Assembly: GCA_040635515.1 (NCBI GenBank)
Contig: JBEYHY010000001.1
Location: forward strand, 372,001-436,000
DNA length: 64,000 bases
Reading direction: 5' to 3'
DNA from: Prauserella_A sp040635515
GTDB taxonomy: Bacteria > Actinomycetota > Actinomycetes > Mycobacteriales > Pseudonocardiaceae
Shown here: piece after piece, positions 7,916 to 15,786 of the stretch
Position numbering within the stretch: position 1 is the first letter of the stretch
Layout of the letters: every line of letters begins with the position of its first letter
Notes under the pieces: model-generated
The model's database searches: none
What the model was told of the DNA's origin: nothing
The model's input: only the letters and a program-made list of their open reading frames with translations
Made by a program: the position numbers and the translations under genes

Positions 7916-9907
7916 ATGATCGAGAACGTGCTCGTCGCCAACCGGGGAGAGATCGCGCTGCGCGTCTTCCGGACCTGCCGCGACGCCGGTATCGGAACCG
8001 TCGCCGTCTACTCCGACGCGGATGCCGCATCGCCGCACGTGTCCGCCGCCGACGCGGCGGTGCGGCTGCCGGGAGAAACACCCGGAGAGACCTACCTCCG
8101 CGCCGACCTCATCGTCGACGCCGCCCGCCAGGCCGGTGCCGATGCCGTACACCCCGGGTACGGTTTCCTCTCCGAGAACGCGGACTTCGCCAGGGCCGTC
8201 GGCGAAGCGGGCCTGACCTGGATCGGCCCCTCACCGGAGGCGATCGAGACCATGGGATCCAAAGTGGAATCCAAACGGCTGCTCGGTGAGGCCGGGGTTC
8301 CCGTTCTGCCCGAACTGGATCCAGGCCAGGTCACGGAATCGGACCTTCCCGTTCTGGTCAAGGCGTCCGCCGGAGGCGGCGGCAGGGGAATGCGGGTCGT
8401 GAGAGAACTCGCCGACCTGCCCGCCGCCGTCGAAAGCGCCCGCGCCGAGGCCGCCTCGGCCTTCGGTGACCCCACCGTGTTCTGCGAGCGCTATCTCGAC
8501 AGCGGCAGGCACATCGAGGTCCAGATCATGGCCGATACCCACGGCACGGTATGGGCAATCGGCGAACGCGAATGCTCCATCCAGCGCAGGCATCAGAAGG
8601 TCATCGAAGAAGCACCGTCGCCACTTGTCGGCACGGCGATGCGGGAGAACCTTTTCGCCGCTGCCCGGACGGCGGCGAAAGCCATCGACTACGTCGGCGC
8701 CGGGACCGTCGAATTCCTCGCCACCGAGACCGAGGAGTTCTTCTTCCTCGAAATGAACACCCGGCTCCAGGTGGAACACCCGGTCACCGAATGCACGACC
8801 GGACTCGACCTCGTCGATCTGCAACTCCGTGTCGCCGAAGGCGAGGCTCTGCAAGGAGAACCGCCACCGCGCGCAGGCCACGCCATCGAGGCCAGGCTCT
8901 ACGCCGAGGAGCCGGCGAACGAATGGCGGCCACAGACCGGGACTCTGCACCGGTTCCGGATACCGGGCGACGTCGAATTCGCGGTTCCCGCCACCACGGC
9001 TGGAATCCGGGTGGACAGCGGCGTTGCGGACGGGTCCGTCATCGGTTCCCACTACGATCCCATGCTCGCCAAGGTGATCGCGTGGGCGCCGAGCAGGAAA
9101 GCCGCGGCCCGCGCGCTCGCCGGGGCGCTTTGCAGGGCCCACCTCCACGGTGTGACGACCAACAGGGATCTGCTGGTGAACGTCATCCGGCACCCCGCTT
9201 TCCTCGCGGGCGACACCGACACCGCGTTCTTCGACCGGCACGGCATCGGTGCGCTTGCCGAGCCGCTCGCGGACGAGCACACCGAACGGCTCTGCGTGCT
9301 CGCCGCCGCGCTCGCCGATGCCGAGGGCAACCGGCGAGACGCCCGGGTGCTTGGCGGGCTTCCCAGCGGCTGGCGCAACGTCGCGGCCGCGCTCCAGCAC
9401 AAGACCTACGCCACCGCACAGGGAACAGAGCACGACGTGCGTTACCGGTTCACCCGAGCCGGCCTGTACGTCGAAGGGCTCGCCGGAGTCGAGCTGGTGT
9501 CCGCCGAACCGGACATGGTGGTACTCGCCGACAACGGCGTCCGCCGGACGTTCACCGTCGGCCGCTATCCGGGGCTCGTGGTGGTGGATTCCCCTCTCGG
9601 CACCGTGGCGCTGGCCCCGGTTGCCCGATTCACCGAACCCGGCACCGAACTCGCTCCCGGTTCCCTCGTGGCTCCCATGCCCGGGACCGTCGTGCGGCTG
9701 GCGGTCGCCAAAGGCGACACCGTCGAGGCGGGTGCACCGTTGTTGTGGCTGGAAGCCATGAAGATGGAACACCGGATCACCGCGCCAGCCGACGGCGTCG
9801 TCACGGAGTTGCCTGTCGAAGCAGGCAGGCAAGTGGAACAGGGCGCCGTACTCGCTGTCGTACGTGCGCGTGGTGAGCTTTCCGAGGAACAGGAGGCACG
9901 GCAGTGA
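7916..9907 (+). CDS. acyl-CoA carboxylase, biotin carboxylase/biotin carrier (alpha) subunit
   Basis: This 663-residue subunit starts with the biotin carboxylase N-terminus N-R-G-E-I-A-L-R. The ATP-grasp glycine loop K-A-S-A-G-G-G-G-R-G-M and the E-M-N-T-R-L-Q-V-E-H active-site segment follow. A linker leads to the biotinyl domain at the C-terminus, where E-A-M-K-M-E marks the biotinylated Lys (about residue 616). The ATG at 7916 is used because it lies 4 bases past the beta-subunit stop and gives the family-typical N-terminus; the reading frame extends upstream without family similarity. It pairs with the preceding beta subunit to form a complete acyl-CoA carboxylase. Confidence 0.92.
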   Translation: MIENVLVANRGEIALRVFRTCRDAGIGTVAVYSDADAASPHVSAADAAVRLPGETPGETYLRADLIVDAARQAGADAVHPGYGFLSENADFARAVGEAGLTWIGPSPEAIETMGSKVESKRLLGEAGVPVLPELDPGQVTESDLPVLVKASAGGGGRGMRVVRELADLPAAVESARAEAASAFGDPTVFCERYLDSGRHIEVQIMADTHGTVWAIGERECSIQRRHQKVIEEAPSPLVGTAMRENLFAAARTAAKAIDYVGAGTVEFLATETEEFFFLEMNTRLQVEHPVTECTTGLDLVDLQLRVAEGEALQGEPPPRAGHAIEARLYAEEPANEWRPQTGTLHRFRIPGDVEFAVPATTAGIRVDSGVADGSVIGSHYDPMLAKVIAWAPSRKAAARALAGALCRAHLHGVTTNRDLLVNVIRHPAFLAGDTDTAFFDRHGIGALAEPLADEHTERLCVLAAALADAEGNRRDARVLGGLPSGWRNVAAALQHKTYATAQGTEHDVRYRFTRAGLYVEGLAGVELVSAEPDMVVLADNGVRRTFTVGRYPGLVVVDSPLGTVALAPVARFTEPGTELAPGSLVAPMPGTVVRLAVAKGDTVEAGAPLLWLEAMKMEHRITAPADGVVTELPVEAGRQVEQGAVLAVVRARGELSEEQEARQ

Positions 9908-11061
9908 GCTTCGTCGAGTCCGAGGAACGCCAGGCGCTGCGCAAGGCGGTCGCCGACCTGGCAGGCAAGTACGGGCACGAGTACTACACCGAGAAGGCGA
10001 GGGCAGGAGGACACACCAGCGAATTGTGGGACGAGGCGGGAAGTCTCGGATACCTCGGTGTCTCCGTTCCCGAAGAGTACGGGGGTGGTGGCGCGGGGAT
10101 CGGCGACCTCGCCGCCGTCTGTGAGGAGCTCTGCGCGGGTGGAACCCCGATGCTGCTCATGGTCGTCTCGCCTGCCATCTGTGCCACGGTGATCGCCAGG
10201 TTCGGCACGGAAGCACAGAAGCGACACTGGCTTCCCGGTTTCGCCGACGGCAGCGTCAGGATGGCCTTTGCCATCACCGAACCCGACGCCGGCTCGAACT
10301 CGCATCGCATCACGACCACCGCCCGCAAGGACGGGGCCGACTGGATTCTCAACGGTCGCAAAGTGTTCATCTCGGGTGTCGACGAGGCGGATGCCGTTCT
10401 GGTCGTCGGCCGCACCGCCGACGCCAGGACCGGCAAGCTGAAGCCGGTGCTGTTCATCGTGCCGACCGATACGCCGGGTTTCGAATACCAGCAGATCCCG
10501 ATGGACCTCGTTTCCGCCGACAAGCAGTTCGGACTGTTCCTCGATGACGTGCGGCTTCCCGCCGACGCGCTGGTCGGTGCGGAGGACGCCGCCATCGCGC
10601 AACTGTTCGCCGGGCTCAACCCCGAGCGCATCATGGGCGCGTCGTTCTCGGTCGGCATCGCCCGTTACGCGCTCGCGAAGGGCGTCGCGTACGCCAAGGA
10701 CCGCAGCGTTTTCGGTGCGCCGATCGGCTCCCACCAAGGGTTGGCTCATCCACTTGCCCAGGTGAAGATCGAGTTGGAACTGGCCAAGCTGATGACCCAG
10801 AAGGCGGCCGCACTCTACGATTCCGGCGACGACTTCGGCGCAGGCGAGGCAGCCAACATGGCCAAGTATGCCGGTGCGGAGGTCGCCATTCGCGCCGTCG
10901 ACCAGGCTGTGCAGGTGCACGGTGGCAACGGCCTCGCCTCGGAATACGGTCTCGGCACTCTCCTCGGCGCGGTGCGCGTCGGCCGGATCGCGCCGGTGAG
11001 CAGGGAGATGGTGCTCAACTTCGTCGCGCAGCACAGTCTCGGCCTCCCCAAGTCCTACTGA
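9904..11061 (+). CDS. acyl-CoA dehydrogenase
   Basis: The second acyl-CoA dehydrogenase of the operon has 385 residues, with I-T-E-P-D-A-G-S-N and Q-V-H-G-G-N-G. The C-terminal Y-E-G-T catalytic motif is absent (R-I-A-P-V-S-R-E-M), so the base probably comes from the Glu in L-N-P-E-R-I on helix G. This is a large actinobacterial ACAD subgroup whose substrates are mostly undetermined. It may act on a later shortened intermediate or on a different chain length from the first ACAD. GTG 9904 overlaps the TGA of the carboxylase gene. Confidence 0.87.
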   Translation: MSFVESEERQALRKAVADLAGKYGHEYYTEKARAGGHTSELWDEAGSLGYLGVSVPEEYGGGGAGIGDLAAVCEELCAGGTPMLLMVVSPAICATVIARFGTEAQKRHWLPGFADGSVRMAFAITEPDAGSNSHRITTTARKDGADWILNGRKVFISGVDEADAVLVVGRTADARTGKLKPVLFIVPTDTPGFEYQQIPMDLVSADKQFGLFLDDVRLPADALVGAEDAAIAQLFAGLNPERIMGASFSVGIARYALAKGVAYAKDRSVFGAPIGSHQGLAHPLAQVKIELELAKLMTQKAAALYDSGDDFGAGEAANMAKYAGAEVAIRAVDQAVQVHGGNGLASEYGLGTLLGAVRVGRIAPVSREMVLNFVAQHSLGLPKSY

Positions 11062-11114
11062 ATCCCGCTCGAGAACTTCTCGGGCCTCATCGAGTCGAAT
11101 GAAGGAGCTCACTG

Positions 11115-11960
11115 GTGACCACAGCGGCGAACACCCTGGCGGGCAAGACCCTGATCATGTCCGGCGGCAGCCGTGGCATCGGCGAAGCCATCGCGATACG
11201 CGCGGCCCGCGACGGCGCCAACGTCGCTCTGATCGCCAAGACGACCGAGCCGCACCCGAAACTTCCGGGAACGATCTACACCGCGGCGAAAGCCATCGAG
11301 GAGGCCGGTGGCCGCGCCTTGCCCATCGTCGGCGACATCCGCGACGACGACGCCGTCGAAGCGGCGGTGGCGAGGACGGCCGAACAGTTCGGTGGCATCG
11401 ACATCGTGATCAACAACGCCAGCGCGATCGACCTCACGCCATCGGAACACATTCCCATGAAGCGCTACGACCTCATGCAGGACATCAACGCGCGCGGGAC
11501 GTTCCTGTTGTCGCGCACGGCGATCCCGCACCTGCGCAACGCGGCCAACCCGCACATCCTGACCCTTTCTCCTCGGATCCGTTTGGAGGACAAGTGGTTC
11601 GAGGGCGGACATCTCGCCTACAGCATGGCGAAGTACGCGATGAGCCTCGTGACCGTGGGTCTTGCCGCCGAACTGCGTTCCGATGGGATCGCCGCGAATT
11701 CGCTGTGGCCCCGCACCACTATCGACACGGCCGCGATCCGCAACGTGGTGGGCGAGCAGTTCGCAAACAGGTCCCGTACCCCCGAGATCATGGCCGATGC
11801 GGCTTACGTCGTGCTCACCAAGCCGAGCGGAGATGCCAGCGGCAACTTCTTCATCGACGACGAAGTGCTTGCGGCCGAAGGCATCACCGATCTCTCCAAG
11901 TATCGCATCGGTGACAGTGAGGACGATCTGCAACTCGACTTCTGGGTTGATCCGGCTTGA
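11115..11960 (+). CDS. SDR-family oxidoreductase, HSDL2/AtuG-like
   Basis: The 281-residue short-chain dehydrogenase has the cofactor loop G-G-S-R-G-I-G (after M-S), N-N-A-S-A-I and the catalytic Y-S-M-A-K. The basic insert A-K-T-T-E-P-H-P-K-L-P-G and the unusual C-terminus are typical of hydroxysteroid-dehydrogenase-like protein 2 and related bacterial SDRs. The Pseudomonas atu cluster also carries SDR genes, which fits a 3-hydroxyacyl-CoA oxidation role. A GAAGGAG site precedes the GTG start. The 53-base gap after the ACAD gene is the largest inside this operon. Confidence 0.82.
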   Translation: MTTAANTLAGKTLIMSGGSRGIGEAIAIRAARDGANVALIAKTTEPHPKLPGTIYTAAKAIEEAGGRALPIVGDIRDDDAVEAAVARTAEQFGGIDIVINNASAIDLTPSEHIPMKRYDLMQDINARGTFLLSRTAIPHLRNAANPHILTLSPRIRLEDKWFEGGHLAYSMAKYAMSLVTVGLAAELRSDGIAANSLWPRTTIDTAAIRNVVGEQFANRSRTPEIMADAAYVVLTKPSGDASGNFFIDDEVLAAEGITDLSKYRIGDSEDDLQLDFWVDPA

Positions 11961-12571
11961 AGCGCGAACCACAGCAAGAACGCAGCAGGACGACCAGGCG
12001 ACGGCTCATCGACGCCGCCGTCGAGTGCCTGGGTGAACGCGGCTGGCAGGGCACCACGGTCGGGGTGGTCGCCGAGCGCGCGGGCGTGTCGAGAGGCGCC
12101 GCGCAGCATCACTTTCCCACCAGGGAAGACCTCGTGGTCGCCGCGGTCGACTATCTCGCCAACGAACAGATCGCCGAACTGACCGCGCGCGCCGCTGCCC
12201 TGCCCTCGGGGCCTTCCCGGGCCGAGCCGGTCGCGACGATGCTGCTCGACCTCTACACCGGTTCGAAGTTTCGCGCCGCTTTGCATTTGTGGGTTGCCGC
12301 TTCGACCGAGTCGGCGCTACGAGAAATCCTGGTTCCCCTCGAAGCCAGGGTGGGCCGTGAAGCACATCGGCTTGCCGTCGAGTTGCTTGGCGCGGACGAA
12401 TCGCAGCCGGGAGTTCGTGAAACGGTTCAGGCCACTTTGGACCTCGCGCGAGGACTTGGCCTTGCCAACCTGCTCACCGACGACACCCGGCGCCGTGCAC
12501 AAATAGTCAACCAGTGGGCGCGGATTCTCGAACCGATCGTCGCGAATGGGCGAGTCGCGACGCGGGGATGA
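11957..12571 (+). CDS. TetR-family transcriptional regulator
   Basis: This is a 204-residue one-domain-plus-effector regulator. The N-terminal helix-turn-helix is about residues 10-55, with T-V-G-V-V-A-E-R-A-G-V-S-R-G-A-A-Q-H-H-F as the recognition part. The helical C-terminal domain would bind a ligand, likely an acyl-CoA. The only good start is TTG 11957, which overlaps the SDR stop (TTGA), so the regulator is the last gene of the catabolic operon it probably represses. The dyad at 2564-2582 is its candidate operator. Confidence 0.8.
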   Translation: MKREPQQERSRTTRRRLIDAAVECLGERGWQGTTVGVVAERAGVSRGAAQHHFPTREDLVVAAVDYLANEQIAELTARAAALPSGPSRAEPVATMLLDLYTGSKFRAALHLWVAASTESALREILVPLEARVGREAHRLAVELLGADESQPGVRETVQATLDLARGLGLANLLTDDTRRRAQIVNQWARILEPIVANGRVATRG

Positions 12572-12919
12572 GGCGAATCCGGGATCTGCCGAGGGGGAGG
12601 CGCGTTCCACCGGGGTTCCTTGAAGGCTGTTCGCCTGACCGAATGCGGTGACCCGAGCTTCCCTGTCGTTAGAAGGACAGCGTCTGTCGTTCTGTGTGTT
12701 GCGCCGTAAGGATTGCACGACAACCATGGGACGTACGTGATCACAGAGTTGTGATCGTTCCGTTTCGACAATTGCCCGGCATCGCTGTCGGTGTGCCGGT
12801 GGCGACTATCGTCGCGCTTTCTCGACACGTCTCTCATGGTCGGCTGCCGTCAGATCGTTCGGCGAGGTGCGGACAAACCAGGATTCGCCTGCCGGAACTC
12901 GACCTGTTATTGGGGAAAC
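12572..12919. other. 348-base intergenic region before the response regulator
   Basis: I see no credible gene here. Two copies of CTGTCGTT lie in 12663-12691, one of them inside a GACAG-CGT-CTGTC dyad. A GATCACA/TGTGATC dyad follows at 12739-12756. Short reading frames here lack ribosome-binding sites and family features. The region probably holds the promoter of the response regulator gene. Confidence 0.5.
12739..12756. promoter_or_regulatory. GATCACA-N4-TGTGATC inverted repeat
   Basis: Two perfect 7-base arms are separated by four bases, 163 bases upstream of the response-regulator start. It resembles a regulator-binding dyad, but the half-sites point the opposite way from a classical CRP box (TGTGA-N6-TCACA). 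It has no second copy that I noticed. Confidence 0.35.
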
Positions 12920-13615
12920 ATGACGGTAAGCAAGGTGCTCGTTGTCGATGAACAGCCGTTGATCCGGTTCGCTGTTCGCGCGCTGCTCACTGAAAGCGGC
13001 TGCTCGGTGGCCGAAGTCCGGGATCTGCGAGATGTCCTGCGGCAACCTGACGGGCCGGGTGCCGACCTCGTGGTCGCCGACATCGCCGAGCGGGGGCAGT
13101 CGGCCGGTCTGCGACTTTGCCATCATGTCAAGAAAGAATGGCGTACGCGGGTGCTGGTATTCAGCGCGGACGCGTCTCCTCCGGCCATCGCGGCCGTCTT
13201 GAACGCCGGGGCGGACAGCTTCGTCCACAAGTCCGTTTCTCCTGAGCGGTTCACCGAAGCCGTCGGGCGGACCATCGCCGGGGACCGGCAGTGGCTGCTC
13301 GGGAACTCCGTCGAACAGCCGGTTCCGGAGCTGTCCGTGGCCGGGGCGGGATTGACGGACCGCGAGAAGGAGGTTCTGGGCCTGATGCTGCAGCGAAGGT
13401 CGAATGACGAGATCGCCCAGGAGTTGTTCTTGGCGGTGCAAACCGTGAAGAACTACGCCAGCCGGGTGTTGCGGAAGATCGGGTTTCCCAACCGTCGCGC
13501 GCTCTTTGCCGCCGTTCGGCCGCAAGCCGGTGCGAACGTAATCCCGTTCGCCAGGGTACCGCAAGACAACGCGGTACTCGGAGTCCCCGAACACCCGATG
13601 GTTCGGTACTCCTGA
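12920..13615 (+). CDS. NarL/LuxR-type response regulator (orphan)
   Basis: The 231-residue protein has an N-terminal receiver domain, with acidic pair D10-E11, phospho-acceptor Asp54 (V-V-A-D-I) and Lys104. It is joined to a C-terminal LuxR-type helix-turn-helix (about 150-205), with L-T-D-R-E-K-E-V-L and N-D-E-I-A-Q-E-L-F-L..V-K-N-Y. The ATG at 12920 is preceded by GGGGA and gives the normal receiver start; the frame is open further upstream without similarity. No histidine kinase gene lies in the window, so the partner is unknown. It is 64 bases upstream of the condensing-enzyme gene set and may share a transcript or control it. Confidence 0.85.
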   Translation: MTVSKVLVVDEQPLIRFAVRALLTESGCSVAEVRDLRDVLRQPDGPGADLVVADIAERGQSAGLRLCHHVKKEWRTRVLVFSADASPPAIAAVLNAGADSFVHKSVSPERFTEAVGRTIAGDRQWLLGNSVEQPVPELSVAGAGLTDREKEVLGLMLQRRSNDEIAQELFLAVQTVKNYASRVLRKIGFPNRRALFAAVRPQAGANVIPFARVPQDNAVLGVPEHPMVRYS

Positions 13616-13679
13616 GGACTACTGGCCGCGCGCACATGACGGTTTGCTTGTGAGGAGCTGTCGAATCGGGTGAAGGGCA

Positions 13680-14483
13680 ATGGAACGAATGTCTGCTTCA
13701 GTCGTGGAGGATCGTGACAAGGACGTCGTCGTCATCTCTCTTGATCGTCCTCAGCGGCGCAATAGTCTCGACTACGACTCGGGCCGGCGACTGTTGGAAG
13801 CGGTCGTCGACGCGGCGCGATCGGTCGATGTGCGGGCGATCGTATTGCGGGGAACGGGGGAAGCCTTTTGCGCGGGTGATGATCTGGCTGCGATAGAAGG
13901 GTTTCGCGCGGGCGACGTCGGTGTCGCTCCCGCATCAGCCGACACGGGCGAGGCTTTCTATCTGAAGGTGTGCGAAGAGCTGCTGCTTGCGCCGAAGCCG
14001 GTGATCGCCGCGGTCCGGGGAGCCGCGATCGGTCCGGGCGTCGAGCTGGCGTGCGCGGCCGATCTGCGAGTAGGGGGTCCGGGGACTCGGTTGGGGTGCG
14101 GGCTGATCCATGCCGGGCATGTGGGAGTCGCCGCGATGTTGCGCAGAGTCGTCGGGCCCGCCAGGGCAACGGAAATCTTCCTCACCGGCCGGATGGTCGA
14201 GGCAGCGGAAGCAAGCAGGATTGGCCTGCTCGACCGAATCGCGCCCAACGACCAGTCCGTCACGGACACCGCGATCACGCTCGCTCAGCAGCTCGCTGCC
14301 GGGCCGACGAAGGCAATTGCCTTGTTCAAGGACATGCGAGAGCGCTGCGAAGGACAGTCGGCCCTCTACGCGCTGCGTCTCCAGGATCGCTATCACCAGC
14401 TCAGTCACAACGAGGTGGCCGACAGTGAGGAAGGGCTGCGAGCGCTCAGGGAAAGGCGGCAACCACGCTTCGCCGGGCGTTGA
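13680..14483 (+). CDS. enoyl-CoA hydratase/isomerase-family protein lacking the usual Glu residues
   Basis: This 267-residue crotonase-fold protein has D-R-P-Q-R-R-N-S-L, the first oxyanion segment A-F-C-A-G-D-D-L and the second segment R-G-A-A-I-G-P-G-V-E-L. In hydratases two Glu residues follow in the G-x-P-E..P-G-x-G-G stretch. Here that stretch reads L-G-C-G-L-I-H-A-G-H-V-G-V-A, with neither Glu, so ordinary hydration is unlikely; isomerase, lyase or thioesterase activity is possible. GAAGGG precedes the ATG. It is the first gene of the unassigned CoA cluster, 22 bases before the condensing enzyme. Confidence 0.8.
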   Translation: MERMSASVVEDRDKDVVVISLDRPQRRNSLDYDSGRRLLEAVVDAARSVDVRAIVLRGTGEAFCAGDDLAAIEGFRAGDVGVAPASADTGEAFYLKVCEELLLAPKPVIAAVRGAAIGPGVELACAADLRVGGPGTRLGCGLIHAGHVGVAAMLRRVVGPARATEIFLTGRMVEAAEASRIGLLDRIAPNDQSVTDTAITLAQQLAAGPTKAIALFKDMRERCEGQSALYALRLQDRYHQLSHNEVADSEEGLRALRERRQPRFAGR

Positions 14484-14505
14484 GCCCAACACAGAGGAGA
14501 CAAAG

Positions 14506-15786
14506 GTGGAGAACCAAGACGTGGTCATCACCGGGATGGGGTTCGTCCTGCCTGGCGCGGTCGGAAACGACGAGGTGTGGGGGAAGCTGGAAGCAGGCGT
14601 CTCCCAGCTGAGCCGCTTGCCCGACGGCATCGTGGGCGGCCAGGGGGAGACAGGTCAGTGCCGCGCGGGCGGTCGCGTCTGGGAATTCGACCATCGGGAA
14701 CACATTCCCGATCTGCCGGACACCTTCGCGAAGCGGTACAGCCGCGAGATCCTGATGGCGCTCTCCGCAGTCGAACAAGCCTGGAGTGACGCGGGTCTGC
14801 GCGATTATCAGAGTGAACTGTGCCCCGAACGGACCGGCGTGATCGGTTCGAGTTCGCGCGGGCCGGTCGAATGGTGGTCGCAGACGAGCAGTGGGAGCGC
14901 CGTGGACGCCGCCTGTCCACCGGTGGAGATCGATCACGCGGTTTTCGCTTCTCTGGCGGGCAGTCCGGCCACGTTGAGTGCGATTCGGCTAGGTGCGCGT
15001 GGCACGGTGACGACCTTAAGCAATGCCTGTGTGGGTGGGCATCAGGCGATCGGGTTCGCGTCGCAGCTTCTCGAAACGGGAAACGCCGACGTGATGGTCC
15101 TCGTCGGGCACGAAACGCCGTTCGTGCCGGAAATGCTGCAGATCTATTCGTCTCCGACAGCGGGGGTCTTGTCGCGTTCGGACGGCGATCCGGCAACGAC
15201 GATCAAGCCCTATGACCGCAACCGCGACGGTTTCGCTCTGGGGGAAGGTGCCGTCGCGATAGTGCTGGAGACAAGGGAACACGCCAGCAGGCGGAAGCGG
15301 GAACCCTATGCGCGGGTCTGCTCCACCGTGAGTCTCAACGAAGCCGGACACGCCACCAGAATGGATCTTTCCGGGAGGTTCACCGCCGACATGATCCTGC
15401 GGGCAACCGACGCGGCCGGGTTCGCACCGGGCGACATCGACTACATCTGCGGGCACGGGACCGCTACCCGTTACAACGACCTTGCCGAGAGCCGGGCCAT
15501 GCGACTCGTCTATGGCGACCGGGTGGATCGCTGGCCGCCACTGGGGTCGATCAAACCGGTGTTCGGTCACCTGCTCGGCGCATCCGGCCTGTTGAACTGC
15601 GCGGCCACGGTCCAGATGCTGTGCCATCAACGGCTCGCTCCCACGATCAACTGCGTCGACGTCGACCCCGAATGCGATCACGACCACGTACAGCACGGCG
15701 CCCGTTCGACTCGGGTGGAACGGGCGATGTCGTTGTCCTTCGCGATCGGCAGTCAGAGTTCGGCGGTCACCCTGGAGGCGGCGTGA
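14506..15786 (+). CDS. beta-ketoacyl synthase (KAS II/FabF-like)
   Basis: This 426-residue condensing enzyme has a complete Cys-His-His triad: Cys175 (S-N-A-C-V-G-G), His317 (G-H-G-T-A-T) and His355 (F-G-H-L-L-G-A-S-G). Together with the conserved K-P before the second His, these indicate an active decarboxylating Claisen condensation or a related acyl-transfer reaction. Typical FabF proteins are about 410 residues. No acyl carrier protein gene is nearby, so the acyl donor may be a CoA ester. GTG 14506 follows AGAGGAGACAAAG. The frame extends upstream inside the crotonase gene, but that part has no family similarity. The stop overlaps the next GTG. Confidence 0.85.
   Translation: MENQDVVITGMGFVLPGAVGNDEVWGKLEAGVSQLSRLPDGIVGGQGETGQCRAGGRVWEFDHREHIPDLPDTFAKRYSREILMALSAVEQAWSDAGLRDYQSELCPERTGVIGSSSRGPVEWWSQTSSGSAVDAACPPVEIDHAVFASLAGSPATLSAIRLGARGTVTTLSNACVGGHQAIGFASQLLETGNADVMVLVGHETPFVPEMLQIYSSPTAGVLSRSDGDPATTIKPYDRNRDGFALGEGAVAIVLETREHASRRKREPYARVCSTVSLNEAGHATRMDLSGRFTADMILRATDAAGFAPGDIDYICGHGTATRYNDLAESRAMRLVYGDRVDRWPPLGSIKPVFGHLLGASGLLNCAATVQMLCHQRLAPTINCVDVDPECDHDHVQHGARSTRVERAMSLSFAIGSQSSAVTLEAA

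Noticed and set aside
8231..9832. Large minus-strand frame of 533 codons opposite the biotin carboxylase gene
   Set aside because: The plus-strand protein is unambiguous; long antisense frames are expected in GC-rich genes with G/C in third codon positions.
12739..12756. CRP-binding site
   Set aside because: The half-sites are in inverted order relative to the CRP consensus; only a generic dyad can be claimed.
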